A DNA stretch of 64,000 bases from Drosophila pseudoobscura. Its lineage: Eukaryota; Arthropoda; Insecta; Diptera; Drosophilidae. How positions within the stretch are numbered: position 1 is the stretch's first letter; each line of letters opens with the position of its first letter. Shown piece by piece: positions 24,201-37,800 of this stretch. The stretch lies in the NCBI RefSeq assembly GCF_009870125.1, contig NC_046683.1, forward strand, positions 744,001 to 808,000, read 5' to 3'. The notes beneath the pieces were generated by a model that was given only the letters and a program-made list of their open reading frames with translations, searched no databases and had not been told where the DNA came from. The position numbers were made by a program, and so were the translations under genes.

Positions 24201-26478
24201 TCTGGCTCGGCCGGAATGGGCACCGAATCCAACAAAGATAGGGCCTGTTTCAGGGTGTAAGCTATGAGCGCTATGTACTTAAAGAGAGAACACGCCACAA
24301 CTGTTTCGTCTCGAAATGCTTGCAACACATGCCATACCACTCATGCCGTGCCACACACGTGCTTATTCCCAGATCTCTTCGAGCAAAGTATGGAAATTGC
24401 AAGCGAGGATTGGGCCTTGAGCTGGCCTTGAGCTGCATTCCAGCTTCCTAGAAGCTGCCAAGAAGCGGCAAGAACAGGTCCGCAGAGTCTCACCCATCAG
24501 TCCATCGCCGTCACTCACATGCCTGAGCCAGAGCTGGGGCCCATCCGCTCAAAGTTATTGGAATGTGGAAGCCACATAGTTGCACTTGGCTTGGAGGCAC
24601 TTGGGGGGCCATCAAAATGGGGAGGCACACACTTAAAACAATAAACTTGAACAGGAGACAGGTCATCCTGAAGAAGGAAACCGTGTGCAGGACCTGTGGC
24701 AAGCTGCAGCTGCAGGTGCAGGTGCACGTAGATAGAGTGCTCGGCCCTTGGGGTCTATATAGCTGAGCGACAAAAGATGAACAATTTTTTACTTTGCACG
24801 AAACAAAAATGAAGCTGTAGCCCCCTGCTCGAGCAAATCTTCCGTAGAACTTAAAAACTTTCATAATTTTCAGCATTTTGCAACGCCGATATACACATCA
24901 ATTAATTGTATGACCTTTCATAGAATTTGTCATTTGTTTCGACACCAACGACTGTACCTGGAAGATATGTCGAGCCCAAGATGAAGTTTTCTACCATTTT
25001 GAATCAATCTCGTGTAGAGAACCCAGAAGCCCGTGACTTCGAATGTTACCCCAAAATGCACGGCTACCAAACTTAAACAAACCATAAATGTTTGCCAGCA
25101 AACGTCACCTCCCACTGTCCTTGGGGCGGAGGAGTGGAGGGTATAATTCATTGGAATTTCCAATTTTGGCACTCGTGCGCCTAACGCCTACCGCCTAACG
25201 AACGTGGGCAATTAGGCCTAATTGGCGTTCGGCCTCGCACGTTTGCATAATTCAATTCAACAATTAATATTGGCCAAACACCGATAGTCCGTCCTATGGT
25301 CCACAGCAAACGGCTGTGCAGCTGTACACAGCTGTATACCCCATTCCGTTGGCGAGTATATTTATACCGTTTTGCGAACATCTGATTTGATCATCATCGA
25401 CGCACCAGGGAACACTTGCGAAGGCTCCACTAATTGCACAAGACGCCGCCACGATAAGTTTGTCACTCAGGCACCAGCCACAGCCGCAGCCCAGGCCCCT
25501 GGCCCCAGGCCCCAGCACCAGCACCAGTCCCATCTCCAGACCGCTGAAAGTTTGTTCTGAGTAATTAGACATTTATGTCAGAGACTGGTCATCTCGTCTG
25601 TTTGGGGCTGGGAAAATTAATGCGTGTACAGCTCTCACATAATCCCCGGATGAAACAGTCTTAGAGTCATGCTGCAGCCTCCTCACTGGCGACTGGCAAC
25701 TGGTGATTGGTGATTGGCGATTGGTGAGAGATTGAGAGGATACCAATTTGGAGGCCAGCCGATGATTTGCCAGTTGATTGCCATTGCCGGTGACAGCTTT
25801 TTGGGCCCGGCGCTATGCTCAAGCGTGATTAATGCTGTTAGGGCTGATCGACCTTGACGGTTGCTTTGCTGCCACTTGTGGCTGGCCAAGTGGGCTGGCC
25901 TCCCAAAAACAAATTCGTAAATCATTGCATGCCGATTAGTGTTGTTTGCTGTCCTGCTGTCCTGTTTTACACCACAGATAGGAAGAACGGGGCGAAACGA
26001 GGAGTGGCCTTAAGCTGTGGCTGCCGTATGGCCGTAATATTCCCAGCTTATAATAATACAAATTAAATGCTTTTGTGCCTTTTGTGCTTTGCGGTTGAGG
26101 TCCCTGCTAACCAACAGGGGATTTCCTCCTACTTTTGAGTGGTTAAACTCTTTAATGCATTTACATTAATAGATTGGACAGCTGATTGCCACAAACGCGC
26201 TTCGGTTCAATTGAATTGGGAGTCTTTGCCGGAACATCAACCATTAATAGCCGCAGAGCTGGCGATGTCGAGGCCATGGATATAAACAGCAGACACACCA
26301 CAATTCATTCGTTCTTTGGTTTAAACGAACATTCAAGTAGCATTCAAGACTCAAGAACAAAAACAATCCGCATCCGCATCCGGGTCCGTGTCCGTGTCCG
26401 TATCCGTGGAACTGCAACGGAGTCTTTCTTAGTAAGTAAGTGCAGATGCGTAAGGAATAGTGTTTGCCTTTGTTCGTG

Positions 26479-26520
26479 ACTGTCTGTCTGTGTGTCTGTC
26501 TGTCTGTCTGTCTGTCTGTC
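26479..26520. repeat. (TGTC)n tetranucleotide tract
   Basis: About ten TGTC units with one interruption. Confidence 0.9.
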
Positions 26521-29500
26521 ACAGACTCGCTTGTCTCGCTTGCTCCCTTCCGCTCTCATTTCATTTCCTTGCCTTGTCTTGTCTTGGCTTTGCTTGGCGT
26601 TTCTTAAGCGGAGACAACTTCCGGCGACGTATATTCTTTGCATTTCCGCCCACGGGTGAGGCTCGAGTGGGGCGCGGAAACAATGGGAACAACAGCAGCA
26701 GCCGAACGAACTGTCTCAGCTGTTAAGCTGCTCTAAACGTACCCCGGAGTCGGCACACGGTTGCACGTCTTCTGATGGGATGGCCACTAAGCAAACGCAT
26801 CTTCCCCCCTTGGCACTTTACGCTGCACAGACAAGACATGCACAAGGGAGAAAGAACATCAAATGCCGGCCTTGAAGCCTGGTCCGGGTCCGAGTCCGGC
26901 TCTCGAGTAATAAGCAAGACAAATACTCAACCCAACGTCGAAAAACACACGAAAACAAACTCTGTCCTGTCCGTCGACCTCTCCTTTTGTGTATTATGAT
27001 CATCCCATGTACTGTCCCTAGAAGGACTTTACCATTGTTTTTGCAGGAATGGATCGGCATTTGAAAATATTTTTATATTAGTTCCAAGAACTGTTGTGAA
27101 ACCAGCAGCCTCCCCCTACAAGTGCTCTTCTGGAGTACTTTTTATTTTGTATTTTGGCGCCTTGTCAGCTTGAAGTTTTTATAATAATTTGTCCACCAGG
27201 CTGTGCTGTGCTTTGCTGTGTTGTCCCCTATCCCGTGTCCTTTGTGGCCTGCAGATAGACAAACGAAAATTTAATAAAGTCAACTCCTCGAAGCACATGC
27301 CCAGCCCCAGCGCCAGCCCCAGCCCCAACGCAGTCCCAGTGCCAGTTCAGTAATTGAGTTTTGATGGTCGAATGTCAGGCGGCTCGTGCGGCAACATCTG
27401 TGGTCAGCATGTAAATAAGGTCCCTTCCCTTCCGTGTAGATACTGGTACAGCCTAACGACTCCCATTTGTTGCCATCCGTACGCAATATTCGAGCCCTTC
27501 TGCACTAGTCTGGACATTTGGCCATGAAAAGCTCCCACGCCCAACGCGCATTGAAGAGGAACCCCAGCCCCCCTCCCCAGCAGCAATCAAGTGTTTCAAT
27601 ATTTAGTGGAGCTTCGAGGGAAGCACCAAGCACCAACTTTAAGCTTCAACTTCAGCTCCAGAGCTCAGAGAACGTTCCGGGAATCACTAATGGTTCTCAC
27701 TCGAACGAGATCCCAAATGCTATCCATAGGCTCAAGCCTGCATCTATCCCATTTCCAGTTTAAAAATACTATTGCATTTCAAAGCAGGGGGTGGCGGTTG
27801 GGAGCGAAAAAAATTCAATTTAAATTCTGCCGGTCCTCAACTAAACCTCCACTGGGCTCCACAGCGATGGCGCTACCACTTTCGTCAGCTGCGAAACGCA
27901 GTGGGCGTGTGGCATGTTGCATTTGGCATTCGGCATTCGGCATCTGTTTACCAACAGGAAATACAGTTTATTCTTGGAGCGCGGCAGCACACCATGGGCT
28001 CCATGCCAATCCCATGCCAAGCTGCCACGTGCCTCTCGAGAATGGGATAATGGAATTCAAAGGTTTCTGCTGTTGTTGGCTGTTGGCTGTTGGCCGTTGG
28101 CCGTTGGGTGGGAAAAAAGTCGCGAGATCCTTTAAGCACACATCATTTGCGGGCAGGGGCAGTGTTCCAGTGTTAGATCGCCACGGTGCTCTGTCCCACT
28201 GCTGAATGTGCACGGCACTGGGTACGAGCATTGCAGGGGACGTTGCATGCCCAAAATAAATAAATGGAAACTGGTCACTCGGTATATATTTGCCTGGCCA
28301 AGCAGCAGGCACGCCACTCGGTTGTTATGCGGCAAATACTCTTTATGAAGGATGCAGCTTCCGTTTCTGTGTGTGTGTGTGCGTGTGTGTGTGTGTGTGA
28401 GTGTGTTGCGATATATGCAATATGCGGCAATATCCAGCCAGCCGACCATGCTAGATTAGTCCCTGATGGATAAACATAGATAGAAATACAGAGTAGGCAA
28501 ATCCACATTTTGGCTGGTCTGCCGGTCATGGTTTCCGGGAAACAGTTGGTTATTGATATTCACAGAACAGGATATTGCTCATAATTGTTTCCACCCGGTG
28601 TGATTCGGATCAGAAATTTTAATTAAAAAAAGCCGCGGTAGTGGAAAGGGCATGTCCCACATCTGTCCAAATCCTGTAAGCCAAGGCAGGAAATCAAATA
28701 TATTCCCAAGCTGGCGCCATAAATGAGATAACAAGTTTGTAATTTCGCCATAATTGGCCATTGGGGTGGTGATGGGGTCGAGTCCAAAAAGGTGGAATCA
28801 CAGCAGGCGAGACGCGAGACGCGAAACGCGAGAGGCCTGAGATGTATCCGCGGCCTGTGCTCTGTGTCTCTGAATTCTTGGCGCTCGTCTTCATTTTATT
28901 AAAATCAAATTCGCATATTTTGTGTCTGGCGCGACCCCGACCCCCGACCCCCAACCCACACACCAGAGCTCTCATTCAAACTCTGACTCTGACACACAAT
29001 CATTCCCCAAGTTTGAGAGTGCGGCTGTTGCTGTGGCAAAATCAGGGGTATAGGGATGGGTATGGGGATGGGAGCAGCAGCATACACGTGCTGACAACAA
29101 GCCAATTAAGCGGGTGCCCTGCTCCCCTGCTCCCCAGCTCCCCAGCTTGTCCCAGTCCCAGGCGGATACCGGGTTTTCTTGCACGCACAATAATTGACAG
29201 CGCCGCATTATGCTGGCAACCGGTAACCGGCAACCGGCAACCAACAAGCGGCACTCGGCACTCGGCAGCTGGCCAGCAGCCTTTGGGGCAGTGACTGTAG
29301 CGGCGTGTCTTTGCCCCAGATTGCACACAGATGGCACACAATTGAAATTTCGATTTGTTCCGCCGAGACATATATTCGTTTGAAAGAGTGCCCTCAATAA
29401 GCATTTAATATTCATTTTGATTTTGATTTCGATTTGGATTGTGTCTCTGATTTTGATTTGCCATTGATCTACTCCTGCCTCCATGCCCCCATTGGGAGTG

Positions 29501-29848
29501 AAAGAGTTGCCTCGCCTTACGGATTATGGGCACTCGTGCGCACATTGGTAGCAGCATGAACTGAAGTGTGCACCAAGCATCAAGTGTCCTGCGTGGGCGA
29601 AACGAGCTAAGGCCAGTTCGGAGTTCATTTTCATTCCAGTGCGTTCGATTTCGTTCGTTTCGTTTCGATTAAAAAACTTTAATGAATCGACCGACCAAGC
29701 GACGCAAGTGGCAGCTAGACAAACAAAGCAATAAACATTCCATGACCCTGGGATCCAGCAGATGGTTCTATGGCTGTACTTCTTGCTGGGTGAATGGGTG
29801 TCCTGTTGGCTGTCGCTGCTTTGTTGGTTTTACCGCTTGAGTGCCAGA

Positions 29849-29881
29849 GGACGGACGGACGGACGGACAGACGGACGGACA
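29849..29881. repeat. (GGAC)n tetranucleotide tract
   Basis: About eight GGAC units with one AGAC variant. Confidence 0.9.
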
Positions 29882-30959
29882 GATTTGTGCAGGACATTTT
29901 TTTGCCGGTGGGCAGTGCCTAGAAATATTTATTAGATTGTAAATATAATAAATAGAAAGTCCTTTGTGCGCATTGTTGGAAAAATCAAAGTCGACATACC
30001 ACCCCGAGGCCTCGCACGCAGCCCCCACCCCACATGTGTACACGCCCGAGGGGGGGACCATGAGGTATTTCTGTTGTTCTTTATGTGACAGGCCGAATCA
30101 TCGCCCCCCATTTGGCGAAATTGATATGTCATGGTACGGATTTGCTGGGGATTTTCGAAATTAATTGCGACTAAGGCGTGCGAAATGTGAGGTGACAGCA
30201 CGCCAAAGGACGGCCAGGACACCCTGAGGGACACAATCGTGTAAACGCACGTCTCTCGAATCTCGTTCTGAAGTAGCAGGAATTCTGGTGACAATCTCCT
30301 ATTATTTAGATATATTTCTAGAAGCTATAACTGCTGCTGCTGCTGCTGCTGCTGCACTGAAGAATACCTGGCGTATACGCAACGTTAAACGCTTTCGTGG
30401 ATCCAAGCGGAGGATTCCGTTGTCGTAGCCATAGCCCAGATGCCACTAATTAAAGAGCTGCATTGGTATCCATGGATGTTTCCGTCAGTTGCAGCTGTGG
30501 CCTAGGCAGAGTCACTACCAGTCCCAATACCAATACCAATCCCAATCCCAATCCCAGTGGCAGTGCCTGCCCAGTGCCACTCCAATTATCCAACCTCGAG
30601 CGACTGTTGCGACTCTGCTGTATGCGGATCTCATTAAAAATTCAATAAATTTATAAAAAAATATTCGAATAAGAATGCAGCTTTTCATTATGTGGCCGCA
30701 GGCAGTCGCAGTGGCGGCGCTGGTCCTCGCAATAAAAGGATATTCGTACAAGTATAAATTGTACAATTGTACAATATACAGCCGCTGGCGAGGGCGTGGG
30801 CAACAGCTCGTTTAAGTTCCACCACAGACACATATTTTGCTGTGCGGCCAGCTTAAAGTGCCACCAAGAGAAAATGGAGCGGAAACCGGAAACAGAACGG
30901 CCTTAAATGAACGAAATGAAAAATATGGACACGCTTTGATTCTGCAGACCATGCCACAG

Positions 30960-31039
30960 ATGATGCTGATGACGACGATGTCGGTGTTGATGTCGCTGTT
31001 GATGCTGATGCTGATGTTGATGCTGATTTTGATGTTGAT
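30960..31039. repeat. Degenerate GATGCT/GATGTT hexamer array
   Basis: This 80-base array drifts among GATGCT, GATGTT, GATGTC and GACGAT. It is long and imperfect, which suggests an old array. On the minus strand it yields a Ser/Thr-rich open frame that is not a gene. Confidence 0.8.
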
Positions 31040-31757
31040 TTATAGCCACGGCTTCCAGAAAGGCACACAATGAAATCGCTGGGCTGTGACAAATGCCCGA
31101 AAGTGGCCGAGTCGACGGTTTTGTCCGATGGATGGATTCTGCCCACTGGTCCACACTGCACTGGTCGGCGAATAGCCAAGAAAACACAACTTCCGACTAG
31201 GTGCGGTCCCTGGCCCAAATGGCCGGACAACGAAGCACTAAAGCGGACAGCTCCGGTACCGTTTTCAAGACATCGCCGCGGCTGAGGTTGAACAGAACAC
31301 AGGAGAGCACAGGGCCTATGGCCGAGTGGCGCTGTGTCGTGGCGCCACTTGCGTTTGGCTGCTTCCGTTTCCGCGTCGCTGACTTTCACTCTTTCTGTGT
31401 GTGAAACTGTGTTTTTTTTTGGGGGCTGTGTTGCTGTGTGAAATACTTTCGGCCACACACATAAAAAAAGTTGTAAAACAGGGCTTACAGGAGTGGAGAA
31501 TGGGGAGTGGGGAATGGGATCTGGGGCCCCGAAAGAACCCATCAACTAAACGCCTTCAGCGTGACACAAAGAAACCAAAAAAGAAACAAACAAACAAAGT
31601 CCTTTTGCAATGTGCGTGCCCGGAGGCGGGGAACTGGCCAAAAACTTCAGAGAGAAGAATGCTGCCGCTCACCTCTTGATTTCCGTGAAGTCCTGGCCAC
31701 AGCCAAAGCGGCCAAGACCACAACCAAACTTACGCTAATTCGCTGTTGACTTGCAGA

Positions 31758-31830
31758 TACGGATACTCGCACTCGTACGGGTACAGGTACGGGTACGGGT
31801 ACGGGTACGAGTACGGGTACGGGTACGGGC
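31758..31830. repeat. (TACGGG)n hexanucleotide array
   Basis: About eleven TACGGG-like units, some reading TACAGG or TACGAG. It is the longest hexamer array in the window and lies in non-coding DNA. Confidence 0.9.
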
Positions 31831-32814
31831 ATCTGCGGGACACGTAGAATAGGAAGGAACCACTTAAGATTCCGCTGGTCGCAAGCTCCAATTGAGCGAC
31901 TTTGCACGAGCTCCGCATTTGTTTCGTTGTTTCATTGTTTATTGTTTCGTGCTGGGCAGCCGCAGGATCGCAGGATGTGCTAGGATCCGAATAATACAAT
32001 TACGCAATCAAGCTTTGACCCAGCACAGAGCCGACCCGCATATTTTGGCGCTTAACAAAGGCTTTCGTTCTAGGAAGGGTTCATCGGCACGCATGGCACG
32101 TGCCGCCTCGCCTCCTCCGCTGGTGTCCGCAGCATGACCGTATTTGCATGACGTATAGACACTGTGGCAAGTACTTGCCCAAGCACATGCCACATACCTC
32201 TAGCATACGGCAGTGTTTAATGCATGTCCATAATGGCGGCGGCGTAGGCGGAGGCGGAGGCGGAGTTGAAGGTGGGGCTGGAGTGGGGGTGCGATTCCAC
32301 AGATACAATATTGTCGTTATGGCTTGTTCCTTTTTTAGTAGTCAGGAAGGAAAGTGCTACACCACGTGCTCCCTGTGACCATCTGTGCAGCTTTTCACTT
32401 ACAAGGACTCCTGGGCTGGCAGAGGGCGAAGGGCACGAACGAGGTGCACAGTGTGCAGTCACGTTGCAATTTCACATTTTCGTGCACTGTCCATCGGAAT
32501 ATATTTTCTCATAAATTGACGCCGGACTTGGCAACGCCCCATTCCTGGTTATACCATACGACACACGATACACGATACACATACGAGTACAACACCCTCC
32601 TTCCCGCTCTGCAACGCTCCCATGGGGGTGCATCCAGCTCGATCTTAGGAAAAATTTGTCTCACAGGAATTTCATTTATTTTGTTGACTTTGACTTTGAC
32701 TTTGACTTTGTTGCGGCTGAGGCTGCGGCACCCACGTGCCACTTGCATATTCTTTCATATATGTAAGATGAACAGTCCACTGCCAAAAACTATGTGGGAG
32801 CTGCAACGTTTCCT

Positions 32815-33122
32815 CTAGGCCAAGTCCAAAACCAAAGAGTCCACAATGGTGGCCGCAATGAAGACAGGCTGAAACTGCAGAGAAAGATAGAAACTTTGGT
32901 TTACGCCCAAGCACTCTTTAACCCCTGGACGTGTGGTACTTTTTCAAGTAAATAACTTACATGTACTCGAATATTCATGCATATTCCGTGACTCTGAGAA
33001 ACTTTCGCCCCCAACTCCTCATCTACGGATGAGGAACTAAGGTCAGAGAGCTGCGAAATCACACCCTTCCTAATTGACCCAGGCACCTCAATTCTTACTC
33101 CCAAGCAAACCCATCCCTTTGC
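32815..33122 (-). CDS. Possible last two exons of an unrecognised gene
   Basis: Two segments fit a spliced gene end. The first, 33122-32961 (54 codons, phase 0 at both ends), follows an acceptor ending CGTCTCCAG and reads AKGWVCLGVRIEVPGS and onward to a perfect GTAAGT donor. An 86-base gap with a fine pyrimidine tract (CTTTCTCTGCAG) leads to the second, 32874-32815, which reads FQPVFIAATIVDSLVLDLA and then a stop. Both splice sites and phases agree. I recognise no family, and no upstream exon is secure. Chance could still produce this. Confidence 0.25.
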
Positions 33123-34559
33123 CTGGAGACGATTGGACCAAGGCAGTCAATGTCCAGAGCACAAAGCTGTCGCACTGTCTGACTAGCTGATGTTTGTGCG
33201 AGTAAATCTGCAGCCCACTTCAGGGTGTGGCAAGTGCTGCTCGTAGCATTCCATTTGGTTGAGTTTCCAAATTAAAAATACATTTTAAACCGCCCAATCC
33301 CTGGCGTGCCCTCTCAAGTGGAAGTTCGCCCCTCATTGTCGCCTGAATGATGGGGCTGTGGCCGTAGTCGCGCCCAAATCAAGTGCACAATCAACAAATG
33401 CGAATCAAATTGCATGGACGTCGATGCCCCGAGGAGCAGCCACTGACCACTTCATCACAGCGTGGACAATGGAGCCACCATCGGAACTCTAGCGTCGGGA
33501 CCTCGGACATCGGACATGGGACATGAGGCGTGTGGCAACAATCGGAGTTCATCAGCGGGTATCTGTATATCAGCCCAGGAGTATCTTCAGGGCTCAGGGT
33601 TCAAAAACCTGCCCGATGTCAGCTACCAGCCCGCTGCGGTCACGCCGCGCGAGAGGGCAATTATCCGATAAGGACGAGAGTTCAAAGCCCCAGCTGGCTC
33701 GAGTGAGAGCCTCGCACGCGCTCTGACCGGCGACTGGAGGCTGGAATAAACCGAAGGAGCATAGTGTCACGTCTCTGCAAATCTTCCGCCATTTCATATG
33801 ATGGCGGAGGCGCCACTCGGGCGGCTCGTTTCAATTGAATTCAATTAAATGGCAAATGGTCCTTCCTTAGTGAAGTTCCACTATTCCATTTCCATTCTCA
33901 TTCCCATTTAATTTTATTACATTTATTCTACCAATATTTATTATTAGAAACGACACATGGTATGTAACGAGCAGGTGGGGCAGGGAAGGAGTAGGGACCG
34001 GGACCGGGACCGGGACTGGGACCGGGGCCGGGTCCGACAATTGTCGTGGTGTCAGCACAAGGACATTAGGCGGCATTATTTAGGCTTTGGCTTTGCATAA
34101 TCCCCGCTTGTCTCTGTCTCTGCCAACGGACTCGCATATCTTTCTGGGTGCTGCTGCCATCTGCGGTCTCTTCTGACTGCCATTCTGTGGGCAGATCGTG
34201 TGGGGGGTGCGGAAGAGGACGTGCGTGCCAAGGCCATGAACAAGAACAAGAACAAGAGACACAAGCACGTCAATGCCATAAACAGCACACACAACACTAA
34301 GAATAAGACCAACACCAAGAGCAATACCAAAAGCAGCAGCAACATCCGGAACAATAAGCTGGCAGACGGACGCTGGATTCCCCTCCCCTCCCCTCCCATC
34401 ACTCCACTCCACTTCACTCCAAGGTCATGGGGGAGTCAACACGCCTCGCCAACGCACGAGGGGATAAAAGTAAATTAGCGACCTATCAAGAATGCTCGAA
34501 CGACTAGGGCACGGCGCAGCCCCATCTCCGTCTCCCCGTCTCCGGCTGTGTTATGAAAA
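33123..34559. other. Non-coding stretch with GGGACC array
   Basis: No gene is supported. A GGGACC hexamer array with variants spans 33993-34036, and CAAGAA/ACCAAG-type runs follow near 34240-34340. Confidence 0.5.
33993..34036. repeat. (GGGACC)n hexanucleotide array
   Basis: About seven GGGACC-like units, with GGGACT and GGGGCC variants. Confidence 0.9.
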
Positions 34560-34871
34560 ATGTCGGTAAAGTTTGATGAGAGAAATGTGGATTTGGCCAA
34601 GGAGGATCCTCCAAAGGTCCAATCGGGGACCAATCAGCAACAAGGGCTGTCGCCGCAGAAGAGGACCAGTCTGTCGTCGATGATAGATTCATCGATTTGC
34701 GAGCTATACGCGCCCAACGCAGGGTCATTTGTCAAGTATTCCCGAAGGTATGGTGGAATTGGACGTGGACGATGCACTATAATTCGAGCGGCTTATGAAT
34801 ATTCCATCATCCATTCCCCGCTTTTGCGGCACTTCGATTTGATTATCCTGTCATTTGTTCCTGTGGCGTGA
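34560..34871 (+). CDS. Putative small ORF or first exon, unrecognised
   Basis: An ATG in good context (AAAA before it) opens a 103-codon frame. The first 62 codons look like real fly coding sequence. They include MSVKFDERNVDLAKED and SPQKRTSLSSMIDSSICELY, are rich in charged residues and serine, and use AAG, GCC, CAG and GTG. After codon 62 a possible donor (CGAAG then GTATGG at 34748) occurs and the remaining frame looks less coding. It may therefore be a first exon ending at 34747 in phase 2. No signal peptide or known domain is visible, and no matching downstream exon was found. Confidence 0.35.
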   Translation: MSVKFDERNVDLAKEDPPKVQSGTNQQQGLSPQKRTSLSSMIDSSICELYAPNAGSFVKYSRRYGGIGRGRCTIIRAAYEYSIIHSPLLRHFDLIILSFVPVA

Positions 34872-34879
34872 GGCGGAAG

Positions 34880-37800
34880 CGTGAGGCGAAAGCGTGAGGC
34901 GAAAGCGTGAGCGGGAGATTATAATAAGAGAGTGTCTGTCTGGGTTGCGCTGAATTATGAATAGAATCAGACGTAGGTCAGACTGCCGCCACTCCAACGG
35001 AAATGGAAACGAGACGGCGACGATGTGCGTGCCACTCAGCCGTTGGCTCCACTGACGCAATGACTGATGGCCCACGCACAATTAGCCCCGAGCAGAATGT
35101 TGAATGGTGAATGGGGAATGCAGAATGGAGAATGGAAACACGCAAGCCTTCTCATGGAGGATTAATCGTCATCGCTTGTTGAGCACCGCTCATCGTTTAG
35201 CCACAAGTTTAATGCCTAGCTACATCCGTGCCCCCTCCCCGCCAGTCCAGGCCCAGGGCCAGTCCGAGACCCAGACCTAGACCCAGTCCCAGTCCCCCGC
35301 TCGTCATAGCCAGGCTCTAATCAGCTTTTTATGTCGAAAATCCTATTCTGTCCACCCACAAAACACACACAGACACACACAGACACACGGACTCGACACA
35401 CACACGTCCTCGTCGTGATGCTCGAAAGTGAAATTTGCGTGCGGCTTCGATTGTTTACCCCCAGCAGTCGCCTCCTTGCCACCTTGCCACCTTGCCACCA
35501 TGCCATCACGAGTATCATCATCTCGGGGGCACTCGGGTGCGGTGTTCGACGGTCAGCCACTTCCTTCCTTCCTTCCTTCCGCGGGGATCATCAAAACAAG
35601 CACAAGTCGAGGCACTTTACGGGTATCTATGCATTGTGTTTGCTTACCGCCATGGACTGGGGATACTGTGGTTTCTGTTGCTGCCTCCTCCCCGGTGCCT
35701 ATGGCAACAGCTCGCCATCACCAGCGCCATTGCCTACGGGCAGGTTGGGAGCGTGTCGTGAATATTTATTCGTATTTGATTAGAGTCTCGCTTTCAGTTT
35801 ATATTGAGTTTATTGGTCGACAGACAGGACAGAGACTGTATGTGGCATGTACTCGTATGAGACACTCATCTAAAGGGGGCTAGGACATCTGCAAGGACTC
35901 ACTGAACTAGTCATTTGACTGGAGTCGGAAATCAAGAGGCACGGCAGTCACTACGTTGCTGTGATGCTAATGGAGTGCACCCGTTCTGTACCAGCTCCAG
36001 CTTTCGATGAGGCCGTCGCGATGGCAACGCACTAATGAGTTCTCCCTGGAATACATGGAATATGTGGAATATATGTATGGAATATGTTGGATCAGCCTAC
36101 CCCTAGCCCGGGAACCAGTCAGAAGTGGGCGGCAGCTGTGCCGCGTGGAACGGTAGCACTGCGTGGGCGAATAGCCGGAATAGCCGCATGAATAATGTCA
36201 CCTGACAATCGACCCGATAAGCTGTCAATTTCTCCAACTATTCTACTATGCTGTATCTGTTTCCCTATATGAGGCTCCGTAGGCGTTGTAAGCTAGCCAG
36301 CTTTGTGTGTGGCAGAAAGGCAGTCCCCAGACACTTAGAGGTGTCCGGTCCTTAAGCGCGGCCATATGCTGACCATGGACACAGGTCGACCACTGCTTCC
36401 CCCGGATCCCTTCCGTCAACCCTCGGCCCATACTCTTGTCTAGGATGCGCCCCAATCCCCAATCACAAGTATCGGGGCCTTCCGCAGCTAAACTACTTCT
36501 GGAACATCAAATCCACAGGCTGTGAAAGTTTTTGTCGACGCTGCACAAGAAGCAATGAATAAAGGACGATGAAGAGCCATCATCATTGGAGCCCCGCTAT
36601 ATCCTCCGCGCTGGAACTTCAGCCTCCACGGAGGGGACAGAGACGAGTATTGGCTCATGTCAAACTTGCCGCCACATAAATAGAAAGGAGGCGAGTGTAT
36701 AAAATAAATTAAATAAATCCTAAACGAGACGCGGTCCGTGTTTCGGCCTAACACACCATACGAGTATACGAGTAATACGAGGAGTTCCCCGCGGTAACGA
36801 TGCCATGTGTCTTCGGTCAGGAGCACTGCCCATGGCCTGAAGCTGCATCCCACGCCACCATTGGGTCTGAGCTCTGGACTGGGCTGAGTGCTGGGTATTT
36901 CGTGGTGCGGCACTGCTTGATTATGCGGATGGGCCGCATGTGCGGATGTTTGTAGTTCCTCGTGTCCGCCTGCTCTTGTTTGGAATTCTGTGGGATTCGC
37001 CATAAATTAAATTACCTAAAGCGCAAAGCAGATTCTCTCCGCTGGAGCTGGCTGACAACAGCTCGTTTAAGACCATACATCTTCCAGATATAAGCTATCC
37101 AGTTCCAGTTCCAGCCACGGCACGGACGGAGCTGACGGCTGGAGGCTGCTTAACGACCAGAGGCTTGGGGACAGTCTTTTCTGCATGCGCCAACAGTTTC
37201 GCAGTTTCAGAGTTTCTCAGTTTCTCATTCTCTCAGGCTGTCAGTGCACATTTGTCGCTCGTCGCTGCCAAAGTAAAAGTTATATGAATGAATAAAACAA
37301 ATTGCAGCTTCCCTTCCCTTTCGTTACCTCCCGTTCGACTCTCCGCTACGCATCATCTGCCTTCCAGGGCCATTTCTCTTCTCCTGCCCTGTCTCCGACT
37401 GCTGCTGCTACCCGAATATCCACATCTTTGCGGCTAAACGTACGAGTAAGTACTGGCAAAGGCGCGGTTATTCAACAATTCGACCATTAGACTACCCCTC
37501 ATAACACCACAGACAGTATACTATACTATATGTGCGTCTATCTGTAGTGCATGCACAGTGTATCTCCCATTACGCCTAATAGGGATTAAGCTAACAAAAG
37601 CTCCCACTAATTGACTACATGAGCCCCATACTCACATTTACAGTCCCGTGCCAGTGTTCTCACGGATGGACGGACGGGCTACCTTTCTCCGACAATGGGA
37701 CAGGTTTCCCAGTCAGAACCCAGTCCGGAGAGTGTACGCGTGGGCGTGAGAGTCAAAGGGTGCCATCGGAAGGGCTCTCCAGAGTATTTCCACTTTAAAA

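Larger units (their letters stand above)
21261..32814. other. Long gene-poor stretch with many simple repeats
   Basis: No gene is firmly supported. Notable arrays are CTGCCA (21757-21781), GGAGTCA heptamers (23234-23267), ATCCGC/GTCCGT (26369-26409), TGTC (26479-26520), GT (28368-28406), GGAC (29849-29881), CTG (30331-30355), CCAATA/CCAATC (30512-30557), a GATGCT/GATGTT tract (30960-31039), TACGGG (31758-31830) and TTTGAC (32684-32710). Minus-strand open frames at 24026-24337 and 24930-25151 look somewhat protein-like, but their splice phases could not be matched. The stretch may include introns or enhancers of neighbouring genes. Confidence 0.5.

Noticed and set aside
24026-25151. Two minus-strand segments (one membrane-like near 24930-25151, one ending in QYLPVYTKL at 24026) as a spliced gene
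   Set aside because: Both read plausibly, but the donor phase at 24951 does not match any acceptor of the second segment, and no ATG in good context was found.
27591-28205. 204-codon open frame on the plus strand
   Set aside because: There are overlapping frames in several registers, with Cys/Trp-rich chance composition and no family match.
30853-31545. 230-codon open frame on the minus strand
   Set aside because: It runs through the GATGCT array, is Ser/Thr-rich for that reason, overlaps other open frames and has no domain.
36488-37003. 171-codon open frame on the minus strand starting MANPTEFQ
   Set aside because: It looked protein-like at the start, but codon choice decays, there is no domain, and frames this long are expected a few times by chance in 38 kb.
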